From Acorus gramineus (Eukaryota; Streptophyta; Magnoliopsida; Acorales; Acoraceae), in the NCBI GenBank assembly GCA_030737835.1, contig CM060850.1, forward strand, positions 6,811,299 through 6,875,298: a stretch of 64,000 nucleotides of DNA, in the 5' to 3' direction. Positions 57,722 to 64,000 of the stretch are shown one piece after another. The translations under genes were made by a program, and so were the position numbers. Below the pieces are notes generated by a model. The model saw only the letters and a program-made list of their open reading frames with translations, searched no databases and had not been told where the DNA came from. Positions within the stretch are counted from its first letter, which is position 1. Every line of letters begins with the position of its first letter.

Positions 57722-58190
57722 TAGGGCTGGTAAATGAGCCGAGCAGCTCGGGCTCGGCTCGCTCAAGCTCGTTCGATTAGACAAACAAGCTGAGTTTTAA
57801 CAATTTTTAAAGTTCGGTTTGTAAACGAGCAGAGCCCGAGCCTAGACGAGGTCGTTTACTTAACTAAAAAAAGGTGAACGAGCCGAGCCCGAGCCGAGTC
57901 CGAGCCCAAGCTTATGTTACTTTCACATGTATAAGGTGTTGTGATTTGTGAAATGTGATTTCTCAAATGCTAAACAAAATTTTTTTTTTGGCTAAACGAG
58001 CCCGAGCGGAGCTTTGATTCGAGCTTCAGCTTGGTTTGTTTAACAAACGAGCCAAGCCGAGCTTTTCAGGAGCCCAACGAGCTGAGCTTGAACACAAAAT
58101 GAAGCTCGTTCCGGAGCCGAGTTGAGCCGAGCCTGATACTAAACGAGCAGAGCCTGAGCAGGTCAAAGCTCGGCTCATTTATCACCCCTA
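57722..58190. mobile_element. hAT-type MITE, GAGC/CTCG-rich
   Basis: The 469-bp element has ends TAGGGCTGGTAAATGAGCC and GGCTCATTTATCACCCCTA. The flanks GCTATAAG and GTTATAAG match at 7 of 8. Both halves are filled with GAGCCGAGC/GCTCGGCTC repeats, another subterminal-repeat hAT family. Confidence 0.8.
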
Positions 58191-58942
58191 GTTATAAGTC
58201 TAAATGGGGTTTTGTTTTTAAAGTTGATTAATAGAAAACTTACTTTTATGTTTTTGGAAAAGTTGTATTGAAGTTACATTTATAACTAAAAAGCGGAGTC
58301 ACACTTTTCAATTAATCATTTAAAATTGAGTGTTTAGAATCACATTTACGGCTTTTAACTTCACTCAAAATAAGAATCACCCAATCTGTGTTTACAAACA
58401 TCCCATTAGTTATTCATACAATCACTTTTTGTAGTTTTAGCAACTTTTTTTTTTGAAATGTAGATAATTATTTAATTAAATACATTAGATGACGGAAAAA
58501 TTGAAATATATAATAAAATAAATTGAATGCATACCTTCTTATATTTTTTTAGATAAACTGTGTATAAGCACACATACAAACTTCTAGGAGACAGTTTTGA
58601 TTTTTTTTAACCTGCATTCGATTTAGGCCAACATGAAAAATATCTTAGATAGTTTAGTATCGTAAAAGATGGTAAAGTGTAGACTGTGATGGGTTTTATT
58701 GATGGAAAATGACTATTAGATGGAGTTTATATTTTTTGTGTCAAAGACACTGTAATCCTTGTGACAGTCTATAAAGGGTTGCAACGTAAGCAGAATAAAA
58801 AATTATGTTATTTTTTAATAAACTTTTATCAATAAGAGTCTTATGAAAATTAAGTTCACTTTTCTAATAGTCTCTACGTGATAGTTTATTATTGATTTAC
58901 CAAATGCATTTTTTATGTCTTTGACAATTTTTTTTAAATGAT
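58191..58942. other. AT-rich spacer
   Basis: No gene supported. Confidence 0.4.
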
Positions 58943-59942
58943 GTTAAAGACGTTTGAGTCTTTATAAATATTTATAAATTCATATAAGTCCTTGTAAATT
59001 TGAGACAGGACAATTATATCCTTAAAACATATAAAATGTCTAATACATTTCTATTGTTAAATTATTTTTAGCCTATCATGATTAAAATTAACCATAGATG
59101 TGATTTTACTATTATATAATCCACAATGCACAACATGGTGATTAACATGAGCTTTTTAACTTGTAGTGTAATCACCTCATCAAAATGTAAAAAAAAAATC
59201 TAAGTAATTTCTATAATATATTAAATACAATATATAAATAAAATTATCTTCACAATTACAATTATTTAAAATAGAAATAAAAAAATAATAATAATGGAAT
59301 AGTATGTAACAATAACGTCAAAATCCACAAAAGAAAAAAAAAGTAAAAATGAGTTTGATTAAAGGCAAAATGGTAATTTAGAATGATATATATGTTTTTT
59401 CTATTTTATCAGTGATTTATATGAGTGTTTGATTTCACACAGATGAAATATTATGAGAATATATTATCAAATTGGATAAAAAGAATGAACTCATGGACTA
59501 AATTGACTTACCATAACAGTTTAAAGGACCTGTATGTCCGACTCTAAGGCCCCGTTTGGTTGCGCGTTGGGGCGCGCTTTTGCTTTTTGAAAAGCTGAAA
59601 AGCTAAAAGCGTGCAGCCAAACGGGACAGCTTTTTATAGACGCGGGATTCCTTTTAATTTTCCCCTCGAAATCTGTGTTTTAAAAAGCTCAGAAACAACG
59701 CTTTTTGATCGGAATCGATTTTTTGAATTGAAAAGCAACTTTCTCTGCCAAACATTAAACTCCTTTCAAATATTGATTCCTGATTTTAAAAAAAGCATCA
59801 TAAAAAAGTCAACATAAAAATTTATCTTAAAAAGAAGCTTTATTCCAAAAGCTACTTTTCAATTATTGTTTCCAAACGGACCCTAAGTTTGCAAGGACTT
59901 ATATGAATTTATGGATGTTTAATGGACTCAAATGTCTTTAAC
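58943..59942. mobile_element. Fold-back element interrupted by a Tourist-like MITE
   Basis: The left end (GTTAAAGACGTTTGAGTC, AAATTCATATAAGTCCTTG) returns inverted at 59885-59942. Arms are at least 75 bp. The 59548-59883 MITE sits in the right arm. No target duplication was resolved. Confidence 0.6.
59548..59883. mobile_element. Tourist-like (PIF/Harbinger) MITE with TAA target duplication
   Basis: The ends GGCCCCGTTTGG and CCAAACGGACCC are flanked by TAA on both sides (59545-59547 and 59884-59886). The first 85 bp are themselves palindromic (GCCCCGTTTGG to CCAAACGGGAC). The 336-bp element is non-coding. Confidence 0.7.
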
Positions 59943-60089
59943 GTGTAATAGCGTAATTAGACTAACTTACTCCTGCCGAATAGTTTTTGTAAACCTACTC
60001 TTCCACGTGGCATACCCAGAGGGCCGTGCTCGCTTTGAGAAATGGAAACTCCCAGACCCAGACCATTCAAGCAAAGATAACACGTGTCG

Positions 60090-60785
60090 AGGGGCGGATC
60101 TATAGGTAGACTGGGCCGGGCTATAGCCCGGCCCAGATTTTTTAAGAAAATCCCTATACTCCCCTTAAACCCATATCCTAATTAACTTGATCTATAACAA
60201 ACACAGATTTTATTTTATTTTGGTCCATTGGATCAGATTCTTGGGGGAGATGTTTTGTTGATTTTGAGAGAAAAAGGGTGTTGGGACCTTAGGATTGATG
60301 TGTGCAACAAATTTGGTGGAGCAAAATAAGGGTGTGAGGGATATGGAGAGTTAATTTGTTTCCTATAATGGCTGAATTAAAACTTAAACTATTGTTTTTA
60401 TATTTTAAATGGATTAATTTAGTTGCAATAGGTGTGACACTTTGCTAAGTGCCGCTAATTAAATTATTTTGATCTTTGTTTTTTATTTTTTTGTGGCATA
60501 TAATAAAATTGCCATAACATTTAAAGACATTTTTTTTTATTGTCACAAAAAAACTGCAGCTAAAATCACTTTTTTTGTGTGATTTTTAGTGATTTTATTT
60601 TCTCTTTCTAACATATCTATTTCAATATCTAAGTGTGACAATGGTTTTGTTTTTTAAAATAAATAAGGAGGATTTTTTGATTTATTTATATAAAATTTTA
60701 CTTAGTGCTTTTTATTAGGCATAAAATTTTTTTTTATCAAAATTTAATTCAGCCCACCCCAAAATTATTTCCTGGCTCCGCCCCT
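60090..60785. mobile_element. hAT-type element in the LACS8 upstream region
   Basis: The 696-bp element begins AGGGGCGGATC and ends GGCTCCGCCCCT, flanked by CGTGTCG on both sides. Near its left end, at 60111-60136, lies a perfect 26-bp palindrome centred on CTATAG. It ends 314 bp before the LACS8 start codon. Confidence 0.7.
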
Positions 60786-61099
60786 CGTGTCGCACGACGC
60801 GCACAATGACGTGGGTCCCGCCAGATCTCATATCGTACCGGGAAACTAGGCAAGATTCATATTCCCGAAACCGCCCTCACTTTCCGTACTCAATGACCCA
60901 ACTCTCCAGTTCCACCAACCGGTCTCAATAGGGGTAATTCAGTCACAACAAAATTAAAGCAAACCGTCATTAAATAAACCACGCCTCCCACTTCAGACTT
61001 TTCAGAGCTTCGAAGAGGAATTTCGGAGAAAAACTTCGATTCCTTTTTAGGGCAGAGAAACCCTAGAGAAACCCTAGATTTCGAAATCGAAATCCGTGA
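60786..61099 (+). promoter_or_regulatory. Promoter and leader of the LACS8-type gene
   Basis: GC-richer sequence with ATTAAATAAACC near 60970 as a weak TATA-like element. It is followed by a leader with repeated GAGAAACCCTAGA before the ATG at 61100. Confidence 0.4.

Positions 61100-64000
<2,901 letters not shown>

Overview
This is nuclear DNA from a flowering plant. The genes have many introns with GT-AG borders, the families are land-plant ones (LACS8-type acyl-CoA synthetase, UGT708-type glycosyltransferases), and the spacers are AT-rich and full of plant DNA transposons. The very GC-rich coding exons against AT-rich spacers recall monocots or early-diverging angiosperms, but the sequence does not fix the species.

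Layout. 1-1328: 3' end of a SEC14-like lipid-transfer protein gene (+). 4548-4757: a possible small membrane-protein gene (+) just downstream of a MULE-type MITE. 5891-11357: a five-exon sucrase/ferredoxin-like (Apd1/Aim32 family) gene (-) with one GC-AG intron and tandem copies of its first splice donor. 16669-34832: three two-exon UGT708-type (C-glycosyltransferase family) genes, one on + and two on -. They are spread through 18 kb of duplicated flanks and transposons, including a nearly whole 3.0-kb hAT element. 36489-45100: transposon-rich spacer with a RING-gene fragment captured in a MULE-like element, a collapsed hAT gene and several fold-back elements. 45797-51817: pseudouridine-5'-phosphate glycosidase (+, about 13 exons). 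53324-55895: a plant membrane protein of unknown function (+). 61100 to the window end: 5' part of a LACS8-type long-chain acyl-CoA synthetase gene (+).

The genes do not form one pathway. The only cluster is the UGT708 set, which probably arose by tandem duplication. Its 3' flanks are also duplicated (19321-21222 and 30541-32436). Comparing the two flanks dates insertions directly: a MULE is present only in one and a hAT MITE only in the other. An inverted copy of UGT upstream DNA at 27548-27722 preserves the empty target site of the 3.0-kb hAT.

The strongest theme is mobile DNA. At least six elements have long terminal inverted repeats and about 9-bp target duplications (MULE type), and two carry host-like coding pieces (a GRF-type zinc finger and a RING-ligase N-terminal segment). 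Several hAT-type elements have about 8-bp duplications. I saw no tRNA, rRNA or CRISPR array. No wholly new biochemical system is evident; the most notable material is the gene-capturing MULEs and the built-in empty-site comparisons. Splice sites were placed by reading frame, border consensus and remembered family sequences, not by transcripts.
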